DNA of 12,533 nucleotides from positions 1 through 12,533 of the forward strand of contig JAGVPR010000283.1 of NCBI GenBank assembly GCA_020052115.1. Reading direction: 5' to 3'. Source of the DNA: Candidatus Eiseniibacteriota bacterium (GTDB lineage: Bacteria > Eisenbacteria > RBG-16-71-46 > JAGVPR01). Shown piece by piece: positions 1-6,262 of the stretch. Made by a program: the position numbers and the translations under genes. Numbering within the stretch: the first letter of the stretch is position 1; each line of letters opens with the position of its first letter. The notes beneath the pieces were generated by a model. It was given only the letters and a program-made list of their open reading frames with translations. It was not told the origin of the DNA and made no database searches.

Positions 1-80
1 GCCATGTCCGAAAGCACGCAGTGCGCCGGCCCGCCGAGCGCGTCCAGCAGCTCTTTCTGGCTCGCCGGATCGCGCGCGCA
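1..80 (-). other. rlmE: RlmE/FtsJ-like coding fragment in a different frame (possible join)
   Basis: From about base 74 down to base 1, the minus-strand frame with codons starting at 71, 68 and so on reads DPASQKELLDALGG, then PAHCVLSDMA at the edge. This resembles the segment of the 23S rRNA 2'-O-methyltransferase RlmE (FtsJ/RrmJ) just before and including its conserved SDMAP motif, whose aspartate is a catalytic residue in the E. coli enzyme. The same frame further upstream is not RlmE-like; that stretch belongs to the glycosyltransferase start in another frame. The switch falls in a GCGCGCGC run near 72-79. It may be a chimeric assembly join at a contig end, a real deletion or rearrangement, or a coincidence. 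The fragment is short, so the identification is tentative. Confidence 0.42.
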
Positions 81-157
81 AGCCCCTCGGCCAGGAGCAG
101 GGTCTGCCTCTCCCCGCCGCGCCACGTGGATTCGGTGTTGAGGTGGAGGATCTTCAT
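1..157 (-). CDS. N-terminal fragment of a GT4-type glycosyltransferase, running off the left edge
   Basis: The reading frame starts with ATG at 157-155, inside an ATGA overlap with the stop of the upstream MFS gene, so translation is probably coupled. The first residues read MKILHLNTESTWRGGERQ and continue TLLLAEGL. This is the typical opening beta-strand and glycine-rich donor/acceptor loop (RGGxERQ) of GT-B fold, family 4 glycosyltransferases, which transfer sugars from activated donors in cell-envelope glycan synthesis. After about 28 codons the frame stays open but becomes arginine- and cysteine-rich and no longer looks like a glycosyltransferase; a different frame takes over as protein-like (see the next entry). 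The N-terminus is therefore well supported, but the downstream part in this window probably does not belong to the gene. Family assignment rests on the N-terminal motif only. Confidence 0.6.
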   Translation of the reverse strand, partial: MKILHLNTESTWRGGERQTLLLAEGLARAIRRARKSCWTRSAGRRTACFRTW

Positions 158-1494
158 CGTCTCCCGCCGAGCTTTCGCACGGACCCCATCGCCGCCAAAG
201 CAAAGACGGTCGAGGCCGAGAAAACCACGACGAAGCCCGCCGTGTCCACCAGAAGCCCGCCGACCGTCGGCAGGATCAGGATCGGAGCGATGAAGGAGTT
301 CATGAAGCCTATGTAAGCCGTCCGCCTTCCCTCGGGCGCGATCCCGAGCAGCAGATTCGGGTAGCCGACCCCGACGCCGCTCGTGACGGCGCCCACGAGG
401 AAGAATGTGCCGAGGAGAAGCGGCAGCGCGAGCGGGATCTCCGGCGCCGCGCGACGGAGCACCGCCACCGCGATTGCCATGAGAGGCGCTGCGACCGCGA
501 GGAACGAAGCGCGGCGCAGCACGAGGGCGTCGCCGCGATCGGCGCTCATGCGGCCCCAGAGGATGTTCGAGAAGATCGCCCCCAGTGTTTGCGCGATGAG
601 GAACGTGCCCGCCGTGCGCGGCGCGAACCCGAGCTTCTGCATCGCGAAGAGCGCGTAGAAAGGGGACGACATGGCCCAGAGGCCGAAGAGCATCCGCGCG
701 CGGAAGAGGCGGCGGAAGTGCTTGTCCTCGCGGAGCACGCGAAACGCATCCTTGACGTGATCGGGAAGCGACGGGCGCCGTCCGACGATTGTGTCGGGCG
801 GCTCGATGCAGAACGAGAAGGACGCGAGCGAGACGAGCACGAAGCCCGACGCACAGCCGAAGATGACGGCGAAGTTCGAGGGAAACGGGTTCCCCGCGAT
901 GATGCGCCTGACGGCCCAGCCGGTCGCCACCGCGAGGAGTCCGCCGATCCCCAGGCGCAGGCTCCACAGGTATCCGCGCCGCGACGGCGGCACCGTCTTC
1001 GCCACGACGTCCATGAACGAGACGCCGGCGAATCCGCCGCCGAGGGCGTACATCCCGAAGAGGACGAAGAACGCGGCCAAGAGTTCGGCCGGATGTTTCG
1101 CCGCGAGCCAGGGGATGAGTGCCGCGAGCGCGGCCAGCGAGGCGACGCGGATCACCGCGGCGAAGCGGTAGACGGGGAGCTTGTACGCGCGGCCCTCGAC
1201 CACGTTCGACATGACGAGCTGCGGCGAGAACCAGCCGACCGAGGCGAGCGAGGAGCCGAGGCCGATCAGGGCGTGCGAATTCGTCAGGCGCGAGAGAAAG
1301 AGCGGCAGGACGGTATTGGGGTCCATGCACGCGTCGGCGCCGCTGTAGATGACGCCGTTCACCACGGCGAGCGTGAAGTTCCGGCGGAAATGCGGCGGCA
1401 GCGGTGCCGCTTCTCCGTTTGACCCAACCGGCCCGGCAACCGCCTCACGCGGTCCGTTTTCGACGCGCTCGCTCAAGGAAACCCCCCGGCGCAT
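154..1494 (-). CDS. MFS family transporter, 12 transmembrane helices
   Basis: About 446 residues with twelve hydrophobic segments in a 6+6 arrangement. A charged cytoplasmic loop between helices 6 and 7 (around EPPDTIVGRRPSLPDHVKDA, then a lysine/arginine-rich stretch) is the classic layout of a major facilitator superfamily permease of the inner membrane. Helices 11-12 contain IGFMNSFIAPILILPTVGG and end just before the basic tail RKLGGRR. The substrate cannot be told. ATG at 1494 is taken as the start; a TTG at 1476, preceded at 5 bases by GGGGGG, is a realistic alternative and fits a possible extended -10 at 1509-1514 better. Upstream in-frame codons to 1602 are basic, low-complexity and overlap the divergent gene's leader, so they were excluded. 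The stop TGA overlaps the ATG of the glycosyltransferase, so the two genes are co-transcribed and the transporter may serve envelope glycan or metabolite traffic. That role is inference. Confidence 0.85.
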   Translation of the reverse strand: MRRGVSLSERVENGPREAVAGPVGSNGEAAPLPPHFRRNFTLAVVNGVIYSGADACMDPNTVLPLFLSRLTNSHALIGLGSSLASVGWFSPQLVMSNVVEGRAYKLPVYRFAAVIRVASLAALAALIPWLAAKHPAELLAAFFVLFGMYALGGGFAGVSFMDVVAKTVPPSRRGYLWSLRLGIGGLLAVATGWAVRRIIAGNPFPSNFAVIFGCASGFVLVSLASFSFCIEPPDTIVGRRPSLPDHVKDAFRVLREDKHFRRLFRARMLFGLWAMSSPFYALFAMQKLGFAPRTAGTFLIAQTLGAIFSNILWGRMSADRGDALVLRRASFLAVAAPLMAIAVAVLRRAAPEIPLALPLLLGTFFLVGAVTSGVGVGYPNLLLGIAPEGRRTAYIGFMNSFIAPILILPTVGGLLVDTAGFVVVFSASTVFALAAMGSVRKLGGRR

Positions 1495-1508
1495 CGCGCG
1501 CCGCCGGC

Positions 1509-1517
1509 AGTCTAGCA
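1509..1517 (-). promoter_or_regulatory. Possible extended -10 element for the MFS gene
   Basis: Read on the minus strand, 1517-1509 is TGC-TAGACT, a TGn extended -10 with four of six matches to TATAAT. No convincing -35 lies at 17 bases. Transcription would start near 1502, giving a leader that suits the TTG at 1476 better than the ATG at 1494. This is weak evidence on its own. Confidence 0.22.
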
Positions 1518-1533
1518 TGCGTCCGCGCCGCAC

Positions 1534-1563
1534 TTGTCGCCGCGCGGGGCGGGATGTTACGAT
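1534..1563 (+). promoter_or_regulatory. Possible promoter for the DUF885-tldD-tldE operon
   Basis: A TTGTCG -35-like box (1534-1539) is separated by 18 bases from TACGAT (1558-1563). The latter is preceded by TGT, giving an extended -10 of the form TGnTACGAT. Predicted initiation is near 1570, just ahead of the strong ribosome binding site at 1578-1587. Matches are four of six in both boxes, so the call is plausible but unproven; it lies in the only gap between the divergent genes. Confidence 0.35.
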
Positions 1564-1577
1564 CCCTCGCGTGCTTC

Positions 1578-1587
1578 GGAGGAGGAG
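1578..1587 (+). promoter_or_regulatory. Strong ribosome binding site that selects a TTG start
   Basis: GGAGGAGGAG lies five bases before a TTG at 1593. No ATG follows within a usable distance, and the protein from this TTG begins directly with a textbook signal peptide. The site therefore decides the start of the DUF885 gene against the ATG at 1554 and the further in-frame codons upstream. Confidence 0.75.
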
Positions 1588-1592
1588 TTGAC

Positions 1593-3389
1593 TTGCCGTC
1601 ACCCTTGCTTCGGGCGGGAAGAGCGTTTCTTCTCGCCCTCGTCCTCATCGTTTCGGCGGTCTTCATGACGGCCGCAGACCGACCCGCGGTGAAGCAGACC
1701 GCTTTCGAGCGGCTCACGCGCGAGTATCTCGATCACTACTTCGCCGCCGAGCCGATCGAAGCGACCGAGGCCGGCGATCATCGCTTTGATGACCGGCTGC
1801 CCGATTACTCGTACAAGGCCGTGCAGGCCGAGATCGCCGCGCTCGGCTCCTTCCGCGGGCGGCTCAAGGCGATCGCTCCGGCCTCGCTCTCGCGCGACGA
1901 TCAACAGGACCGCGCTATCCTCCTGAACGAGATCGAGCGGCGGATCTTCGACCTCGACACGCTCCGCGTCTGGGAGACGAACCCGCTTCTCTATGCGAGG
2001 GTTGCCGGCGGCGGCGTGCGCTCGCTCCTCTCCCGTGATTTCGCGCCGTATCCGGATCGGCTCCGCGCCGCCATCGCGCGGATGCACGCCATCCCGGCGT
2101 TCCTCCAGGCCGGCAAGGCGAATCTCCTGAACCCTTCGCTCGTTCGCACGGAAACGGCGAAGCGCCAGAACCAGGGCGCGATCCAGTTCTTCGAGAAGGA
2201 CATCGGCGTCTTCCTCGCCGACGCCCCGCCCGATCTGGCGGCAGAGGCGCAGCAGGCCTCGGCGGATGCCGCCATCGCGCTCTACGACTATCAGGCCTTC
2301 CTCGACGATGAACTCGGGCTTCGCTCCCACGGGGAGTTCCGGCTCGGGGAGAGGCTCTTCAAGCGGAAGCTGCAGCTCGCCTTCTGCGACACCGTGGACG
2401 CCGACGCGCTCTACGGGCAGGCGATGGAGGAGTTCGGCCGCGTGCGCGATGAGATCAGCCGTCTCGCGAACGGGCTTCACGGCGAGATCTATCCCTCGCA
2501 CGTGCACGGGAGGGAGACCGAGACGGTGCGCCAGGCGATCATCCGAGAGGTCTTCCTCGCAATCGCCGCCGACCGCACATCGCCGGAGAATCTGCTCGAT
2601 GCCTGCCGCGGCGACGTGGACAGCCTGCTCGCGTTCGTGCGCGGCGCGGACCTCCTCGACCTGAGCGATCTGCCGCCGTTGGCCGTGGAGTGGACGCCGG
2701 CCTTCTCGCAAGGCGTGGCCGTTGCGGGGCTGGATGCGCCGGGGCCGCTCGATCGCGCCCAGCGCTCCTTCTTCTACGTGGCGCCGGTGCCGGCGGACTG
2801 GCTGCCTCAGCAGACCGATTCGTACCTTCGAGAGTACAACCTCGCGATGCTCCGCATGCTCTCGATCCACGAGGCGGTGCCGGGCCACTACGTTCAGCTC
2901 GTGAAGGCGAACCGTCATCCGTCGGTCGTGCGCTCGCTCTTCGGCAACGGGCCGATGATCGAAGGATGGGCCGTCTACTGCGAGCGGATGACGCTCGACG
3001 CCGGCTACGGGGGCGGCGACCCGCGGCTTCGGCTCCAGCAGCTCAAGCTCTACCTGCGCACGGTGGCGAACGCGATCCTCGACTACCGGATTCACGTCAT
3101 GGGGATCAGCGAGAAGCAGGCGATGGATCTTCTCGTGAAGGGGGCATACCAGGAGGAATCCGAGGCTCGCGGGAAGTGGACGCGCGCCCGGCTGGGCGCC
3201 GTACAGCTCTCCACGTACTTCGGCGGCTATCAGGGGATCGTCGCCCTCGAAGCCGCTTACCGCGAGAAGCGTGGAGACGCGTTCAGCCGGAAGGAGTTCA
3301 ACGAGGCGCTCCTCGGGTGGGGATCACCCCCGCTCTGGGTGCTGTGGGAGAACTTGATGGGCGAAGGGGCGCCGGTAGGAAAGGAGTGA
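1593..3389 (+). CDS. Exported DUF885 family zinc metallopeptidase
   Basis: About 598 residues from TTG at 1593. Residues 1-27 form a signal peptide: basic start, hydrophobic core FLLALVLIVSAVF, then cleavage near MTA/ADRP. The mature protein has the DUF885 pattern throughout, beginning with a domain of the type FERLTREYLDHYF. The zinc site is HEAVPGH at residues 426-432 (an HExxxGH motif) followed by EGWAVYCERM, with Glu457 and Glu464 as candidate third ligand. The length matches the family's usual 560-600 residues. DUF885 proteins are predicted periplasmic or surface metallopeptidases whose substrates are mostly unknown. The gene is first in an operon; its stop is four bases before the tldD start, and the tldD ribosome binding site lies inside its last codons. 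Family assignment is firm; peptidase activity is inferred from the motif. Confidence 0.9.
   Translation: MPSPLLRAGRAFLLALVLIVSAVFMTAADRPAVKQTAFERLTREYLDHYFAAEPIEATEAGDHRFDDRLPDYSYKAVQAEIAALGSFRGRLKAIAPASLSRDDQQDRAILLNEIERRIFDLDTLRVWETNPLLYARVAGGGVRSLLSRDFAPYPDRLRAAIARMHAIPAFLQAGKANLLNPSLVRTETAKRQNQGAIQFFEKDIGVFLADAPPDLAAEAQQASADAAIALYDYQAFLDDELGLRSHGEFRLGERLFKRKLQLAFCDTVDADALYGQAMEEFGRVRDEISRLANGLHGEIYPSHVHGRETETVRQAIIREVFLAIAADRTSPENLLDACRGDVDSLLAFVRGADLLDLSDLPPLAVEWTPAFSQGVAVAGLDAPGPLDRAQRSFFYVAPVPADWLPQQTDSYLREYNLAMLRMLSIHEAVPGHYVQLVKANRHPSVVRSLFGNGPMIEGWAVYCERMTLDAGYGGGDPRLRLQQLKLYLRTVANAILDYRIHVMGISEKQAMDLLVKGAYQEESEARGKWTRARLGAVQLSTYFGGYQGIVALEAAYREKRGDAFSRKEFNEALLGWGSPPLWVLWENLMGEGAPVGKE
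3381..3386 (+). promoter_or_regulatory. Ribosome binding site supporting the GTG start of tldD
   Basis: AAGGAG lies seven bases before GTG at 3394 and is embedded in the last codons of the DUF885 gene. It favours GTG over the ATG codons further inside the frame and indicates translational coupling. Confidence 0.65.
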
Positions 3390-3393
3390 GGTC

Positions 3394-4848
3394 GTGAAGG
3401 ATCTTGCCATGCTCGCGCTGGACACGGCTCGGCAGCGTGGAGCCCTCTACGCCGACATCCGCATCCTGCGAATCCGTGACGAGCAGCTTCGCACGAAGAA
3501 CGGACAGGTCGCCGGCGTGGACCGCACCGAGGACATGGGTTTCGGCATCCGAGTCGTCGCCGACGGCGCGTGGGGTTTCAGCTCGAGCCAGAAGGTGACG
3601 AAGGAGGAGATCGCGCGCGTCGCCGCCGAAGCGGTGAAGATCGCGAAGGCGAGCGCCCGCGTGCAGCGCCGTCCGATGGAGATCGCGCCGGAGCCGCCGC
3701 ACGTGGATCGCTGGTCCACTCCGTTCGAGGTGGATCCGTTCGCGGTGCCGCTGGATGAGAAGATCGGGCTTCTGCTCGAAGTTGACGCCGTCCTGCGCTC
3801 GGTTTCCGGCGTCAAGATCGCGGAGGGCTCGATGGCGTTCAATCGCGAGATCCAGGACTTCGCCTCGACGGAAGGATCGTACATCGAGCAGACGATCCTG
3901 CGCTCGTCGGTCGGCTACTCTGCGACGGCGGTCGGCAAGAGCGATGTGCAGGTCCGCTCTTATCCGACATCGGGCGGCGCGGGTCAGACGATGAACAAGG
4001 GGTACGAGCTGATCCGGGAGTGGAAGCTCAAGGAGAACGCGAAGCGGATCGCCGAGGAGGCGGTCGCGCTTCTGACCGCGGACCAGTGTCCCTCGGGACA
4101 GAAGGACATCATCTTGGCGGGCGACCAGCTCGCGCTCCAGGTGCACGAATCGTGCGGACATCCGATCGAGCTGGACCGCGTTCTCGGCTCCGAGGCGAAC
4201 TACGCCGGGACGAGTTTCCTCACCGTGGAGAAGCTCCGCAAGCTCCAGTACGGCTCGCCGATCGTGCACATCGTCGCCGATTCGCTCTCGCCGGCGGGAT
4301 GCGGCACGTTCGGATACGACGATGAAGGCGTGCCGGCGCAGCGCTGGGACATCGTGAAGGATGGGCTCTTCGTCGGCTACCTGACCTCGCGCGAGACGGC
4401 GGCCGCGATCGGCGAGAAGCGTTCGCGCGCCACGATGCGCGCCGACGGCTGGAACCGGACGCCGATCATCCGCATGAACAACGTGAGCCTCATGCCCGGC
4501 ACCTGGAAGCTCGACGACCTGATCGCCGACACCGAGGACGGCATCTACATGGAGACGAACCGGTCTTGGTCCATTGACCAGCTCCGGTACAACTTCCAGT
4601 TCGGGACCGAACTGGGTTGGGAGATCAAGAACGGCAAGCGCACCCGCATGCTCAAGAATTGCACTTACCAGGGGATCACGCCGGAGTTCTGGAACGCGTG
4701 CGACGCCATCTGCGACGACAAGCACTGGGTGCTCTGGGGCACGGCCAACTGCGGCAAAGGCGAGCCGGGGCAGATCGCGGCGACCGGTCACGGAGCCGCG
4801 CCGGCGCGGTTCCGAAAGGTGAAGGTGGGGGTGGGCTATGTGGAGTAG
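3394..4848 (+). CDS. tldD: TldD family metallopeptidase, catalytic subunit
   Basis: 484 residues, no signal peptide, cytoplasmic. TldD pairs with TldE (PmbA) to form a heterodimeric zinc peptidase that threads unfolded peptides into its cavity. In E. coli it matures microcin B17 and degrades the CcdA antitoxin. The metal motif is HESCGH at residues 251-256 (HExxxH), within the family signature HESCGHPIELDR followed by LGSEANYAGTSF. Cys453, in NCGKGEPGQ near the C-terminus, corresponds to the cysteine that completes the metal site in E. coli TldD. The tail ATGHGAAPARFRKVKVGVG is also typical. The HESCGH variant, with a cysteine inside the motif, differs from the E. coli HEGVGH form but belongs to a widespread subgroup. 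The start is GTG with AAGGAG upstream. The gene overlaps tldE by 11 bases. Identification is very secure. Confidence 0.95.
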   Translation: MKDLAMLALDTARQRGALYADIRILRIRDEQLRTKNGQVAGVDRTEDMGFGIRVVADGAWGFSSSQKVTKEEIARVAAEAVKIAKASARVQRRPMEIAPEPPHVDRWSTPFEVDPFAVPLDEKIGLLLEVDAVLRSVSGVKIAEGSMAFNREIQDFASTEGSYIEQTILRSSVGYSATAVGKSDVQVRSYPTSGGAGQTMNKGYELIREWKLKENAKRIAEEAVALLTADQCPSGQKDIILAGDQLALQVHESCGHPIELDRVLGSEANYAGTSFLTVEKLRKLQYGSPIVHIVADSLSPAGCGTFGYDDEGVPAQRWDIVKDGLFVGYLTSRETAAAIGEKRSRATMRADGWNRTPIIRMNNVSLMPGTWKLDDLIADTEDGIYMETNRSWSIDQLRYNFQFGTELGWEIKNGKRTRMLKNCTYQGITPEFWNACDAICDDKHWVLWGTANCGKGEPGQIAATGHGAAPARFRKVKVGVGYVE

Positions 4849-6190
4849 CGAGGAGTGCCGGCGGATTCTCGATGAGGTGATCCGCCTCTCGGACGCCGAC
4901 GAGACCGAGGCGTATCTGGGCGGCGGCCATTCAGCCCTCACGCGCTTCGCGAACAACTCGATCCACCAGAACGTGGAAGAGATGAACGTGAGCCTGACGG
5001 TGCGGACGGTGCTCGGGAAGCGCGCCGGGCGGGCGTCCACGAACAAGCTCGACCACGACTCTCTGGTCCGCGTGATCGAGGACGCGAAGGCGATCGCGCG
5101 CGTTTCCGAGCCGGACGCCGGGATGCTGCCGGTCCCCGGGCCGGCGGCGACCGAGAACAACGACGCGTACGTCGAGGAGACGGCCTCGACGACGGCCGAA
5201 CAGAGGGCGGCGGAGGTGGGGAAGATCGTCTCGCGCGCCGAGACCCGCGGACTCACGGCAGCGGGGAAGTACCTCACCGGTTGGGGCAGCCTCGGCGAGT
5301 ACGGCGAGAAGCCGGCCTTCGCGCTCGCGAACTCGCGCGGCCACTTCGCCTGCTACCGGTGCTCCCGCGCCGAGGTCGGCGCGACGATCATCGCCAAGGA
5401 CTCCTCCGGATGGGTCGGCACGAACCATCATGACGCGCGCCGGCTGGACATCGCGCGCCTCGGTGACATCGCGACGTGGAAGGCGGAAGCCAGCGCGAAC
5501 CCGCGCGAGGTGCCTCCCGGCGCTTACACGGTCATCCTGGAACCCGAAGCGGTCGCGAATCTCCTTTGGTTCCTTGTCTGGACCGACGGCTTCAACGCCC
5601 TGGCCGCGGACGAAGAGCGCTGCTTCGCAACCGGCAAGGTCGGTCAGAAGCTCTTCGGGGAGAACATCACGATCGAGGACGACGCGTTTCATCCGCTGCA
5701 CATGTCGCGCCCGTGGGACGGCGAAGGGGTGCCGAAGAAGAAGATCGCGCTTGTCGAAAACGGCGTCCTGAAGTCGCTCGTCTACGACCGGCGTACGGCG
5801 GCGAAGCACGGCGTGGAGCCGACTGGGCACGGCTTCCCGGCCCCGAACCTCATGGGCGCCTGGCCCACGGAGTTGGTCGTCCACGGTGGCTCCCAGAGCG
5901 TCGAGGATCTCGTGCGCTCGACCGAGCGGGGCATCCTCGTGACCCGTTTCTGGTACAACCGCACGGTGGATCCGATGAAGTGCATCGTCACCGGCATGAC
6001 GCGCGACGGCACGTTCCTCGTCGAGGGCGGGAAGATCGTCAGCGGGCTGAAGAACTTCCGTTTCAACGAGAGCGCGCTCGAGATGCTGAACAAGGTGGAG
6101 GCGATGAGCGCGCCGGAGAGGGCGGATTCCATCGTCGTCCCGGCGATGAAGGTGCGCGACTTCCACTTCACGAGCGTGACGCGCTTCTAG
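4838..6190 (+). CDS. tldE: TldE/PmbA family protein, non-catalytic partner of TldD
   Basis: 450 residues, cytoplasmic. It is homologous along its length to TldD but has no HExxxH motif, as expected for TldE (PmbA), the subunit that completes the heterodimer without binding the catalytic metal. Family features include the N-terminal segment EAYLGGGHSALTRFANNSIHQ, the middle region LGEYGEKPAFALANSRG, GAYTVILEPEAVANLLWFL, and the C-terminal FWYNRTVDPMKCIVTGMTRDG with FLVEGGKIVSGLKNFRFNES. The ATG at 4838 lies inside the end of tldD, with a G-rich stretch GGTGGGGGTGGG ahead of it acting as a weak Shine-Dalgarno. The 11-base overlap argues for coupled, roughly equal synthesis of the two subunits. 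It is the last gene of the operon; a strong hairpin follows 20 bases after the stop. Confidence 0.93.
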   Translation: MWSSEECRRILDEVIRLSDADETEAYLGGGHSALTRFANNSIHQNVEEMNVSLTVRTVLGKRAGRASTNKLDHDSLVRVIEDAKAIARVSEPDAGMLPVPGPAATENNDAYVEETASTTAEQRAAEVGKIVSRAETRGLTAAGKYLTGWGSLGEYGEKPAFALANSRGHFACYRCSRAEVGATIIAKDSSGWVGTNHHDARRLDIARLGDIATWKAEASANPREVPPGAYTVILEPEAVANLLWFLVWTDGFNALAADEERCFATGKVGQKLFGENITIEDDAFHPLHMSRPWDGEGVPKKKIALVENGVLKSLVYDRRTAAKHGVEPTGHGFPAPNLMGAWPTELVVHGGSQSVEDLVRSTERGILVTRFWYNRTVDPMKCIVTGMTRDGTFLVEGGKIVSGLKNFRFNESALEMLNKVEAMSAPERADSIVVPAMKVRDFHFTSVTRF

Positions 6191-6210
6191 CGGGTCGTGC
6201 CGAAAGAACG

Positions 6211-6243
6211 AGCCCCCGGGAGGCCGGCTCCCGGGGGCTTTAC
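6211..6243. terminator. Bidirectional intrinsic terminator between convergent genes
   Basis: A perfect 12-base inverted repeat (AGCCCCCGGGAG at 6211-6222, CTCCCGGGGGCT at 6228-6239) encloses a GCCGG loop. On the plus strand TTT follows; on the minus strand CGTTCTTT follows. It sits 20 bases after tldE and 23 bases after the stop of the convergent lipoprotein gene, so it can end both transcripts. The T runs are short but the stem is very stable. Confidence 0.85.
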
Positions 6244-6262
6244 GATAGGCTCCGCGTTTGCG

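Noticed and set aside
1404..1592. Upstream extension of the DUF885 gene to ATG 1404 or ATG 1554
   Set aside because: The extension is Arg-rich, overlaps the MFS gene and has no matching ribosome binding site; TTG 1593 has one and begins a signal peptide.
1599..3095. A 498-codon open frame on the minus strand opposite the DUF885 gene
   Set aside because: Same antisense composition (Arg, Glu, Val, His); the opposite strand has a signal peptide and an intact zinc motif.
3298..5277. A 659-codon open frame on the minus strand opposite tldD and the start of tldE
   Set aside because: The plus strand encodes textbook TldD and TldE here. The antisense product is Arg/Leu/Val/His-rich with no recognisable motif.
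4931..6166. A 411-codon open frame on the minus strand opposite tldE
   Set aside because: Antisense shadow; tldE is supported along its whole length.
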